A stretch of DNA of 64,000 nucleotides from Eubacteriales bacterium. GTDB taxonomy: Bacteria; Bacillota; Clostridia; Oscillospirales; Oscillospiraceae. Shown piece after piece: positions 52,942 through 61,317 of the stretch; position 1 is the first letter of the stretch, and each line of letters starts with the position of its first letter. The position numbers and the translations under genes were made by a program. The stretch is from assembly GCA_030536515.1 (NCBI GenBank), contig JAUNPV010000001.1:248001-312000 (forward strand). Direction: 5' to 3'. Under the pieces are notes generated by a model. It searched no databases, had not been told where the DNA came from, and worked only from the letters and a program-made list of their open reading frames with translations.

Positions 52942-54827
52942 GCCCGCTTCATCCTTCCCAGCCATTTTTCCCGGCGCTTGCGCCGCCGGTCCCGGGCCTC
53001 CAGCCGCTCGCCCAGGTCCCGGGCACCCACACCGTAGACCAGGTACAAAATCAGGCCCGACACCAGCATGATGAACACCGTGGAGGCGCACCGCCGGCCG
53101 GAGGCGTTGACGTTGTAGCCGTACAGCCCCTCCTCGGCGCACATGGCCTGAATCACCATGGCATAGGTGGTGCCGTAGGAGGAGGCGAAGGTGGCGGACA
53201 TATCGTATTCGGTGAACAGATAGTTGAAATTCAGAGCGAACACCGCCAGCACGCTGGGCAGGATAATGGGGAGCTTGACCTTGAGGAAGGTCCGCAGACT
53301 CCCGGCCCCCAGGTTCCGGGCGGCGTCCTCCAGCTCCTCGTCAATGGCGTAGAAGGAGGCCTTCACCATCCGCAGGGAGAAGGGCAGCCGCACCACGGTG
53401 TAGGCCACCACCAGCAGAAGCCGGACCCCCTCGGCGTAGTACAGGTTCTGATTGCCCACGTACCAGATGTTTTCGGCGTTGAAATAGGTCCGGTAGGAGT
53501 AGCAGATGAGGATGGTGGGCAGCAGCCAGGGGAACAGCAGGCAGTATTCCAGCACCGTGCCGGATTTTTTCTTCTTGTTGGCGAAGATGTAGTTGCAGGC
53601 CACCACCACAATGACGCAGGCCAGGGCTGCCGCCAGCAGGGACAGAATAAAGCTGATTTTAATGCCCCCCAGGGTGGCCTCGTTGGCGAACAGACCGGAA
53701 ATGGCCCCCTTGCGGAGCTTGTAGGTCCCCCGGGAGGTCAGGTATTCATAGTCCCGGGAGCCGAAGAAGTTCAGCATGGTCCACTGGGTCAAATCCAGCT
53801 TTTTCATCCGGATGGCCCCGAAGGTCTGGAAGGAGAAAATCACAATCATCACCACGGGGGTCATGTAGATGACGAACAGGACGTAGGCGTAGATGTGGGC
53901 CAGCACGTTGGCCACGGGGTTTGTAATCTTCTGCTTTTGAAGCCGTGCTTTGGTTTTGGACACGGACAGGTAGTGGCCCCTGCGCTCGTAGGCCGTCAGC
54001 ACCGTCAGCAGAAGGATGGTGAACATGGCCAGAATAATGGACAGCAGCGCCGCTCTTGCCTGGGGGAAGGACTCGTCCGCCGTGGAGGACCCGGCCAGCC
54101 GGACAATCTCCGGGTTGATGGAGTCGTAGCCCAGCAGGGTGGGGGCGGACATGGCGCACAGGCCGGTGATGAAGGTCATCACCGTCAGGGAGAACATGGT
54201 GGGCACCAGGGTGGGGAAAACCACCTTCAGCAGCACCTTGAAGGGCTTGGCCCCCATGTTCCGGGCGGCCTCCACGGTGTTGTAGTCGATGCCCCGGATG
54301 GCGTTGCGCAGGAACAGGGCGTGGTTCGACGTGCAGGCAAAGGTCATGGTGAACAGCACCGCATTGAAGCCGGAGAACCAGTTTGCGTTGGCGTTGGGAA
54401 AGGCGTTTTTCAGAGCGGAGGTGAGAATGCCGTCGGGGGCGTACAGGAACAGATACCCGGTGACCAGGGCCACGCCGCTGTAAATCATGGTGGTCATGTA
54501 GCCCAGCCGGAGAATTTTGGCCCCCTTGATGTCAAAATACTCCGTCAGCAGCACGATGGACACGCCCACCACGTTGACGGTGACGATGAGGCACAGGGCC
54601 AGCTTCAGGGAGTTCCAGACGTACTTGCCCATGCTGCCGGCAAAGAAAAAGCGGATGACGGCAAAGGGGTCCCGCTCTCCGGCGGCGTTTTTGGTGTTGA
54701 AGATGCTGGTCAGGGTGTTCAGGCAGGGCAGCAGCATGAAGCCGAAGAACAGATAGACGAAAAAGCACAGCCCCACCAGACGGACAATCAGCGCCGCATC
54801 CAGGCGGCGGTGGAGATTCCGGCTCAT
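52938..54827 (-). CDS. ABC importer 2 permease, two fused permease domains
   Basis: 629-residue fused permease, same architecture as the one at 34216. EAA loops: EAARNMGAKPFKVLLKVVFP and EDAARNLGAGSLRTFLKVKLP. About twelve transmembrane segments in two blocks. It overlaps the ATPase gene upstream and the HAD6 gene downstream by four bases each, so all three are coupled. AfuB/FbpB family; substrate inferred from HAD6 as a phosphorylated solute. Confidence 0.9.
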   Translation of the reverse strand: MSRNLHRRLDAALIVRLVGLCFFVYLFFGFMLLPCLNTLTSIFNTKNAAGERDPFAVIRFFFAGSMGKYVWNSLKLALCLIVTVNVVGVSIVLLTEYFDIKGAKILRLGYMTTMIYSGVALVTGYLFLYAPDGILTSALKNAFPNANANWFSGFNAVLFTMTFACTSNHALFLRNAIRGIDYNTVEAARNMGAKPFKVLLKVVFPTLVPTMFSLTVMTFITGLCAMSAPTLLGYDSINPEIVRLAGSSTADESFPQARAALLSIILAMFTILLLTVLTAYERRGHYLSVSKTKARLQKQKITNPVANVLAHIYAYVLFVIYMTPVVMIVIFSFQTFGAIRMKKLDLTQWTMLNFFGSRDYEYLTSRGTYKLRKGAISGLFANEATLGGIKISFILSLLAAALACVIVVVACNYIFANKKKKSGTVLEYCLLFPWLLPTILICYSYRTYFNAENIWYVGNQNLYYAEGVRLLLVVAYTVVRLPFSLRMVKASFYAIDEELEDAARNLGAGSLRTFLKVKLPIILPSVLAVFALNFNYLFTEYDMSATFASSYGTTYAMVIQAMCAEEGLYGYNVNASGRRCASTVFIMLVSGLILYLVYGVGARDLGERLEARDRRRKRREKWLGRMKRA

Positions 54828-55837
54828 TTGGCCGCCACCTCCTCATAGGACATGACATCCCGGGGATTCAGCAGGACGGTGACGGCCTGGCCGGGCTCGT
54901 AGATGTTGACGCCGTCGTTTTTCTCGATGACCTTCACGGTCTGGCAGCCCAGGGCGATGGTGTATTTGATGTACAGCCCGTAGTATTCCAGGCTCTCCAC
55001 CCGGCCCTCCAGGCACAGGTCCTTTTCCCGGGGCTGGCCGCCCACCCGGACCCGCTCCAGGCGGATGTAATTGTGGCACCTGGGGTCCACCCCCGCCAGC
55101 TGCCCGGCGAGCTCCGGCGACAGGCGGTTGATGTCGCCGATGAAGTTGCATACGAACTCGGTTTCGGAGTGGTTGTACACCTCATTGGGGGTGCCAATCT
55201 GCTCGATGACGCCGCTGTTGAACACGGCAATCCGGTCGGACAGGGTCAGGGCCTCCTCCTGGTCGTGGGTGACGTAGATGGTGGTGATGCCGAAATCCCG
55301 CTGCATTTTTTTCAGCTCGTTGCGCAGCTGGACCCGGAGCTTGGCATCCAGGTTGGAAAGCGGCTCGTCCATGCAGATGATGGCGGGGCCCGTCACCAGA
55401 GCCCGGGCAATGGCCACCCGCTGCTGCTGGCCGCCGGAGAGCTGGGTGACGGCCTTGCCCAGCTGCTCGTCGGAAAGCTCCACCTTTTTAGCGATGTCCC
55501 GGACTTTTTTGTCGATTTCCGCCTTTTTCAGCTTCTTGACCTTCAGGCCGAAGGCGATGTTGTCGTAAACGGTCATGGTGGGAAACAATGCGTAGCTCTG
55601 GAACACGATGCCGATGTTCCGTTCCTCAATGGGCACATGGGTGATGTCCCGGCCCTTGACCTCCACGGTGCCGGATACCGGCTCAATAAAGCCGGTGAGG
55701 GTCCTGAGGGTGGTGGTCTTGCCGCAGCCGGAGGGCCCCAGGAAGGTGAAAAATTCCCCCTCCTTCACATGGACGTTAATCGAGTGCAGAGCGGTGAAAT
55801 CCCCGAATTTCACAACAATGTCGTTGAGTTTAATCAT
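54824..55837 (-). CDS. ABC importer 2 ATP-binding protein
   Basis: 337-residue ATPase: Walker [11 protein letters not shown]-loop FQSYALFP, signature LSGGQQQR, Walker B IICMDEP, switch histidine VTHDQEEA; a TOBE-like C-terminal domain follows. The longer ORF reading to 56017 overlaps the binding protein gene and lacks a ribosome site; ATG 55837 follows AAAGGAAACG. Confidence 0.93.
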   Translation of the reverse strand: MIKLNDIVVKFGDFTALHSINVHVKEGEFFTFLGPSGCGKTTTLRTLTGFIEPVSGTVEVKGRDITHVPIEERNIGIVFQSYALFPTMTVYDNIAFGLKVKKLKKAEIDKKVRDIAKKVELSDEQLGKAVTQLSGGQQQRVAIARALVTGPAIICMDEPLSNLDAKLRVQLRNELKKMQRDFGITTIYVTHDQEEALTLSDRIAVFNSGVIEQIGTPNEVYNHSETEFVCNFIGDINRLSPELAGQLAGVDPRCHNYIRLERVRVGGQPREKDLCLEGRVESLEYYGLYIKYTIALGCQTVKVIEKNDGVNIYEPGQAVTVLLNPRDVMSYEEVAAK

Positions 55838-55902
55838 AAGGCGTTTCCTTTCAGATGCAATTTGGCGGGCCGGGAATCCGGCCCGCCAGGGGTGAAAAAT
55901 TC

Positions 55903-57207
55903 TTATTCGGCCTTCTGGGTCAGGGTTGCCCAGTCCAAATTGTCCCAGTCGGGCTCGGCCACGGCGGCGGAGGCGTCGGCCCAGTAGAAGCCCAGGTTGG
56001 TCATAATGTTGGTCCACTCGCTGGAATGGGCGGCCACGTACTCGGCGTAGGTCATGTCGGTGCCCTCCACGGTGGTCAGCGCGAAGTTCTTGATGGTGTA
56101 AATGGCGGGAATGCCGTCGGGATACAGAATGGTGGCAGCGGCGGCGTTGCAGGGATAGGAGTCAAACTCCTCGCCCCAGGCGGCCTGGACCTCGGCGGAG
56201 CCGAACCACTCGGCAAAGGCCTTGACGGCCTCGGTCTCCTCCTCGGTGCGGCCGGCCTTGTCCAGAATGCCCAGATACTCGGCGATGTAGTAGGTGCCGT
56301 CGTCAATCTCCACCAGGCCCCAGTTCTCAGGCTCCATAGCGCCAATCAGGGGATGCTCGGAGCTCTCGGCAGCGGCGTCAATCTTGCCGTACAGAGAGGA
56401 GGAGTAGAAGGTGGACACGGCCACGTCGCCCTTGTTCAGCGGGTCGAAGCCATACTTGTAGGTGTCGTCAGAGGAGAAGGTGCCGCCGTTGCAGTAGGCC
56501 CACAGGGTCTTCCAGCCGTCCACGCTGATGCCGCCGGCAGGGGAGGCGGGGTCGGTGAAGGCGTAGAGCATGGCGGAGTTGATGTTGCCGTTGGTGGTGC
56601 CGCCAACCTTGTTCTGGCGGTACCAGGAGTAGCCGCAGTTTACGATGTCAGCCCAGTGCTGGAAGTGGAGGGCTTCCCCGTTGGTGCCCAGCTCGTCGTT
56701 GCGGTAGAGCATCAGCACGTTCTGGATAACCAGGCCGTAGGCCTGACCGGGGTAGGCGTACTCGCCCACCTCAGCGGCCCAGCTGGGGGTCCAGTCGATG
56801 AGCTTCAGATTCTCGTAGGTGCCGCCGACAACCTGGCTCCAGCGGGTTTCGTTGAGGCCGAAGAGGATGTCGCCGTCCTTGTTCTCGTTGGCGGCCTGGA
56901 TGGCGGCGGTATCGCCGGAGATGACGGAGTTATCGTCCAGGGAGATGGTGAAGCCGGCATCCCTGGCCTCGTTCACCAGCCAGGTGGCGCGCTCGGTGGA
57001 GTTGGAATTGGAATAGATGCGGATGGTGTAGCCGGAGTAGTCCTTGGCTTCCTCGGCGGGCGCCTCGGGGGCCTCGGTCTCAGGGGCGGCGGGGGCCTCG
57101 GCGGCAGGGGGCGCCTCGGGGTCCCGGGCGGGCTCCTTGGAGTCAGCGCAGGCAGCCAGAGACAGAACCATGGCCAGGGCCAGTACAATGGCAAGCAGCT
57201 TCTTCAT
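55903..57207 (-). CDS. ABC importer 2 substrate-binding lipoprotein
   Basis: 434-residue binding protein. The signal peptide ends with lipobox LSLAACADS; an Ala/Pro/Glu-rich linker of about 30 residues leads to the mature domain starting near YTIRIYSNSNS. Same fold group as the protein at 37274 but only distantly alike. First gene of the second importer operon, with AAAAGGAGAG upstream. Confidence 0.9.
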   Translation of the reverse strand: MKKLLAIVLALAMVLSLAACADSKEPARDPEAPPAAEAPAAPETEAPEAPAEEAKDYSGYTIRIYSNSNSTERATWLVNEARDAGFTISLDDNSVISGDTAAIQAANENKDGDILFGLNETRWSQVVGGTYENLKLIDWTPSWAAEVGEYAYPGQAYGLVIQNVLMLYRNDELGTNGEALHFQHWADIVNCGYSWYRQNKVGGTTNGNINSAMLYAFTDPASPAGGISVDGWKTLWAYCNGGTFSSDDTYKYGFDPLNKGDVAVSTFYSSSLYGKIDAAAESSEHPLIGAMEPENWGLVEIDDGTYYIAEYLGILDKAGRTEEETEAVKAFAEWFGSAEVQAAWGEEFDSYPCNAAAATILYPDGIPAIYTIKNFALTTVEGTDMTYAEYVAAHSSEWTNIMTNLGFYWADASAAVAEPDWDNLDWATLTQKAE

Positions 57208-57250
57208 AATTTTTCTCTCCTTTTTTAGTATGGGGGTTTACGATACCTCT

Positions 57251-57256
57251 ATTATA
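57251..57256 (-). promoter_or_regulatory. -10 element of importer 2 operon
   Basis: TATAAT on the minus strand, about 45 bases before the binding-protein start. The -35 region at 17 bases (TTTCTT) is poor, which suits dependence on an activator such as the adjacent AraC-type response regulator. Confidence 0.5.
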
Positions 57257-57317
57257 AACCGAACTCGGGGGAAAAAGAAACCGGGCAAATCTGCGATTAT
57301 TCTGAGAATCCTGTGCA

Positions 57318-57349
57318 ATAAAACAGAGGTGTCCAAAAGAACGCCTCTG
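57318..57349 (-). terminator. Terminator after response regulator
   Basis: Eight-pair stem (57342-57349 with 57324-57331, one G-U) followed on the minus strand by TTTTATT, 26 bases after the regulator stop. It separates the sensor operon from the importer operon. Confidence 0.7.
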
Positions 57350-57374
57350 CTTTTGTGCATATCCTACAAATTCC

Positions 57375-58121
57375 TCACTGGCACCGGTCCTGGTACTCCG
57401 ACGGGGACAGGCCCGTCAGCTTTTTGAAGGTGACGCCGAAATAGGTCACATCCCGGTAGCCCACCTGCTCGGCCACCTGGTAGACCTTCCAGTTTCCCGC
57501 CGCCAGCAGCTTCATGGCCATGTGGATGCGGTAGTGGGTCAGATAGCCCAGAACGGTGTAGCTGGTCTCCTTTTTGAACACGTGGCTCAAATGGCCCTCG
57601 CTGACCCCCAGATGCTCAGCAATGGAGGTGATGCTGATATCGCTGTCGCCGTAGTGGCCGCAGATGTATTCCAGGGCCTGCATCACGTACTTGCTCTTGT
57701 CCCCCTTCAGCAGGGGCAGCAGGCTCTGGGGCGTCATGGAGGGGCTCTCCTGCTCCAGACTGCGGACCTTCTCCAGGGCGGCCACCAGCTCCTGGTTCCG
57801 GAAGGGCTTGAGCAGATAGTCCACCGCCCCGAACTTCACGGCGCTCTGGGCGTAGGCAAAGTCGCTGTAGGCCGTCAGCACAATCACATGGGCCCGGCAG
57901 CCCCGGCGGCGCAGCTCGTTGGTCATGGCGATGCCGTCCATTTTGGGCATCCGCACGTCGGTGATGATGAGGCTGGGCTTGAAGCGCTCCACGGCCGCCA
58001 GCCCCTCCTCGCCGTTACCGGCCTCGCCCACCACCAGGCAGCCAAGGCTGGCCCAGTCCACGCTGAGGACAATGCCCTTGCGCACCACCGGCTCGTCATC
58101 CACAATCAAAACCTTCAGCAT
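57375..58121 (-). CDS. Response regulator with AraC-type output (YesN-like)
   Basis: 248-residue two-component regulator. Receiver domain 1-120 has the acidic pair in VDDEP, phospho-acceptor Asp in LIITDVRMPKMDG and lysine in LLKPF. The C-terminal 100 residues are an AraC DNA-binding domain (ISITSIAEHLGVSEGHLSHVFKKET and YQVAEQVGYRDVTYFGVTFKKL). It overlaps the kinase gene by seven bases. Expected to activate the importer 2 promoter just downstream. Confidence 0.93.
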   Translation of the reverse strand: MLKVLIVDDEPVVRKGIVLSVDWASLGCLVVGEAGNGEEGLAAVERFKPSLIITDVRMPKMDGIAMTNELRRRGCRAHVIVLTAYSDFAYAQSAVKFGAVDYLLKPFRNQELVAALEKVRSLEQESPSMTPQSLLPLLKGDKSKYVMQALEYICGHYGDSDISITSIAEHLGVSEGHLSHVFKKETSYTVLGYLTHYRIHMAMKLLAAGNWKVYQVAEQVGYRDVTYFGVTFKKLTGLSPSEYQDRCQ

Positions 58122-59794
58122 TTGCCCCCTCCTTCCTGAATCATGGGCAGCCGCAGTCCCACCCGGCAGCCCTGGCCGGGCTGGGAGCGGACGTCCAGGC
58201 CGTAGCCCTCGCCGTAGTGCAGCCGCAGAATCCGGTCTACATTATATAATCCCAAATGGTTGCCGTCCAGCCGCTTGTCGGGGCTGTTGAGCTTTTCCAG
58301 CAGGGCCGGGGACATTCCGCCGCCGTTGTCGGAGACCCACAGGAGAAAATCCGTCCCCTGCTGCTCCGCCCACACCTTGATGTAGCCCTCCTCGCAGTCC
58401 CGGACCCCGTGGATGATGGCGTTTTCCACCAGGGGCTGGAGCACCAGCTTGGGCAGGATGCAGCGCTGGAACCGCTCGTCCACGTCGATTTCGCAGGTGA
58501 ACCGGTCTGCAAAGCGGATGTACTGGATGTTTAGGTACCGCTCGATGAGCTCCAGCTCCTGGGCCACCGTCACCAGCTCGCTGCGGCCGATGGCCGCCCG
58601 CAGCAGCGCCGCCAGGTCCGTGGCCAGAGCGGCCACCTGGGGAACCTGGTGGGCCACCCCCAGCCATTTGAGGGAGTCCAGGGTGTTGTAGAGAAAGTGG
58701 GGGTTCAGCTGGGCCTGCATCAGCCGCATCTGGGCCTCGTTCAGCTCCCGCTGGCGCTGGACCGACCGCTGCAAATTCAGCCGGTACTCCCGGGCCATGC
58801 GGTTGAAGCTGACGGTGAGGCGGCCCAGCTCGTCGCAGCGGTCGCTTTCCAGCTCCACCCGGTAGTTGCCGCCCTCGATTTGGCTCATGGCCGCATCCAG
58901 CTGGTGGATGGGCCGGGCCAGCTGGCGGCTGAGAAGCCAGGCCACCAGCAGGCACAGCACCAGACACAGCACCCCCATGACGCCGCCGGTGAAATAGATG
59001 GTGCGCATCACCGGGGCGGAGAAGGCCTTGGGCTGCTGCAAAATCAGGGTAAAGCCGGAGCCTGCCAGAGGCAGGGCATAGTAGCTGCACTCGGCTCCCA
59101 ACCCGGTGAGAGGTTCTCCGGCCAGAAGCTGACGGCGCAGGGCCTCCAGATTCTGCCGGTCCGCCCGGGAGTAGTAGGCCGGCCGCCAGGTGCTGTCCAG
59201 CAGGGCGGCATCGCAGTCGGAGCGGTAGCAGCCCTCCAGCAGGCGGCTGAAATCCCCGGGCTCCATGCGGATGAGCACATAGCCCAGAATGCCGCCGTCG
59301 TAGCTGCGGACGCTGCGGGCGGCCCAAAGGCCCTGGTCCGGCTGGGACCGGTAGGAAAGGTCCGTGCCCTGGCCTGCCTCCCGGAGAATGCCCCAGCGCA
59401 GGCTCAGACGTCCGCCCGGCTGGCCGGTGGAATAGCAGCAGGTCCCGCGGCTGTCGTAAATTTCAAATTCGGCCACGTCCCGCAGGTCCCGGGTGCTGCG
59501 GAACAGCACCTGGTAGAGAATTTTGGAGTCGGACCCGCCCCGGCGCAGGGCGCTGTGGACCACGGTGCTGCGGGCCAGGTCCCCGGTGACCGCCTCCAGC
59601 CGGTCGGTCAGCTGCTGAAGCTGCTGACCGGCCCGGCTCAGGTCCGCCTGGGCCTGGTCGGCTACGGTGTGCTCATGGCGCACCACCAGCAGCTGCACCA
59701 TCAGCACATCGCACAACAGCAGCGGCAGCAGGGTGACCAGCAGCATGGACACAAAAATCCGGTTGCTGAAGGAGCGGCGAATCCAGGCTCTCAT
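58115..59794 (-). CDS. Sensor histidine kinase (YesM-like)
   Basis: 559-residue membrane kinase. Transmembrane segment near residues 12-35, an extracellular sensor domain of about 230 residues, a second segment (GGVMGVLCLVLCLLVAWLL), HAMP, then the phospho-acceptor histidine in LNPHFLYNTLDSLKW and the ATPase boxes PLVENAIIHGV and DNGGGM. ATG 59794 follows GGAAGGAGG. It overlaps the lipoprotein gene upstream and the regulator downstream. Pairs with the YesN-type regulator. Confidence 0.92.
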   Translation of the reverse strand: MRAWIRRSFSNRIFVSMLLVTLLPLLLCDVLMVQLLVVRHEHTVADQAQADLSRAGQQLQQLTDRLEAVTGDLARSTVVHSALRRGGSDSKILYQVLFRSTRDLRDVAEFEIYDSRGTCCYSTGQPGGRLSLRWGILREAGQGTDLSYRSQPDQGLWAARSVRSYDGGILGYVLIRMEPGDFSRLLEGCYRSDCDAALLDSTWRPAYYSRADRQNLEALRRQLLAGEPLTGLGAECSYYALPLAGSGFTLILQQPKAFSAPVMRTIYFTGGVMGVLCLVLCLLVAWLLSRQLARPIHQLDAAMSQIEGGNYRVELESDRCDELGRLTVSFNRMAREYRLNLQRSVQRQRELNEAQMRLMQAQLNPHFLYNTLDSLKWLGVAHQVPQVAALATDLAALLRAAIGRSELVTVAQELELIERYLNIQYIRFADRFTCEIDVDERFQRCILPKLVLQPLVENAIIHGVRDCEEGYIKVWAEQQGTDFLLWVSDNGGGMSPALLEKLNSPDKRLDGNHLGLYNVDRILRLHYGEGYGLDVRSQPGQGCRVGLRLPMIQEGGGKC

Positions 59795-60669
59795 GGCGAT
59801 GCCTCCTTCCAAAGGGCCTGCCACTGGGCCAGGACCTCCGCCGGGTCCACCGTCAGGGCCTCAAAGGTCTCCCAGACCGGGCGGCGGTGGAGCTGGGTTT
59901 TCAGCATCCGCCGCACGTCCCGGCTCTGCAAAAAGGCGGCGAATTGGGCGGCATTGGCCGGGTGAGGGCAGCCGGGGACCACCAGGGCCCCGTCAATCAG
60001 GGCGGCGGTGCCCTCCGCAGGCAGGGTGACGGACAGGTCAGAGCCGCCGTCTATGGCGGCCAGGGCCGTATCCTCCAGGGCGATGCCGATGTAAAACCGG
60101 CCCTCTGCCACCAGGTCCACCACCTGAGCGGCATCCGCAGGCAGGCTCCCGCTGAGATTCCGGGACAGCAGCGCCAGGTCCGCACCGGACTGGGCCGCCA
60201 TGGAAAGGGCCAGCAGCCCCTCCCGGGAGGCGGGGTCCGGAAAGGCCACCGTGCCCTCCCAGGCATCGTCGGTGAGGGCCGCCCAGCCCTGGGGCAGATT
60301 CTGGCGGACCAGCTTGGGGTTGTAGATGAGCACCAGAGGGCGACTGGACACGGGGAACCAGGCCTCCTGAAGGGCGGGGTCGGCATCCTCCAGCTCCTCG
60401 GCGCAGAGGCCGAAAAGAACGTCGCAGCCGGACTTTTCCGTTTCCAGCCGCTGCATCAGCTCCGCCGTCTCCGCCTGCTCCACCTCCACCCACAGCCCCG
60501 TCCGGGCCTCAAATTCCCGGATGATGGGCTCGTAGACGGCAGGCTCGTGGGAGGTAAAGACCGTCAGCCGTGCCTGGGGCGGCGGGGCCAGGTCTGTCCC
60601 GCCGCCCCAGGCGCAGCCGGAAAACATCAGACACACAAGCAGCAAAACCGCCGCCGCTCTGCATTTCAT
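59791..60669 (-). CDS. Substrate-binding lipoprotein associated with the two-component system
   Basis: 292-residue extracellular binding protein of the iron/hexose-phosphate type. Lipobox FSGCAWG follows a short signal; the mature part starts near ARLTVFTSHEPAVYEPIIREFE. It has no permease or ATPase of its own and overlaps the histidine kinase by four bases, so it probably presents the ligand to the kinase sensor domain. ATG 60669 follows GGGAGG; the in-frame TTG at 60675 is less likely. Confidence 0.87.
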   Translation of the reverse strand: MKCRAAAVLLLVCLMFSGCAWGGGTDLAPPPQARLTVFTSHEPAVYEPIIREFEARTGLWVEVEQAETAELMQRLETEKSGCDVLFGLCAEELEDADPALQEAWFPVSSRPLVLIYNPKLVRQNLPQGWAALTDDAWEGTVAFPDPASREGLLALSMAAQSGADLALLSRNLSGSLPADAAQVVDLVAEGRFYIGIALEDTALAAIDGGSDLSVTLPAEGTAALIDGALVVPGCPHPANAAQFAAFLQSRDVRRMLKTQLHRRPVWETFEALTVDPAEVLAQWQALWKEASP

Positions 60670-60684
60670 CTGCAAAACCTCCCG

Positions 60685-61269
60685 TCAAGAGTAAAGCCGG
60701 ATGATTTTTTCCGCTGCCTCCTTTTTGGGGATGCAGTGGTCCATGGCGCTTTTTTCGATGTAGTGGTGGGCCTCCGGCTCGGTCATGTTCAGCTCGCTGA
60801 TGAGCAGGCATTTGGCCCGGTTGACGATGCGGATTTCCTCCATGCGCTGGTCGATGGAGGAGGCCTTCTGCTCCATTTTCCGCAGCCGCTCCCGGGCGCT
60901 GGACATCCAGCCCAGGGCCTGCTGCAAAATGGCCTTGCTGGTGGGCTTGGGCAGGGTGAACACCCCGTGCTCGGCCACCTTGTCGTGGACCTGGGCGTGA
61001 ACGTCGGACCGGGACAGCAGCAGCACCACCGTGCTTTGCAGGCGGCAGCAGTCTATGGCGAACCGGGTGCCGGATTCATCGGGCAGGGGGGCGTTGATGA
61101 TGACAAAATCAAACCCCCGCTCCGCCAGGCACCGCTTGGCCTCGCTGACGTTGGTGGCGGTGCAGACCGGCTGATAGCCCGAGGCGGGCAGCAGGTCGGC
61201 CATGGCAGCGCTGAAGCTGTCCGATGCGGAAACGGCAAGCACGCTGTACACACGCTGGCTTAAACTCAT
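60685..61269 (-). CDS. ANTAR-domain response regulator
   Basis: 194-residue regulator: a receiver-like domain (about 1-125; expected phospho-acceptor region FVIINAPLPDESG has Asn and no clear Asp at the usual place, so it may be phosphorylation-independent), a coiled-coil linker, and a C-terminal ANTAR RNA-binding domain (RIVNRAKCLLISELNMTEPEAHHYIEKSAMD). ANTAR proteins prevent termination in leaders of nitrogen genes. It follows glnA by 48 bases and lies close to the glnN leader with its terminator. Confidence 0.9.
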   Translation of the reverse strand: MSLSQRVYSVLAVSASDSFSAAMADLLPASGYQPVCTATNVSEAKRCLAERGFDFVIINAPLPDESGTRFAIDCCRLQSTVVLLLSRSDVHAQVHDKVAEHGVFTLPKPTSKAILQQALGWMSSARERLRKMEQKASSIDQRMEEIRIVNRAKCLLISELNMTEPEAHHYIEKSAMDHCIPKKEAAEKIIRLYS

Positions 61270-61317
61270 TTCAGGCTCCCTCCTTCCCGGTCACAGGGCT
61301 CTGCGAAAAAAGCAGTG

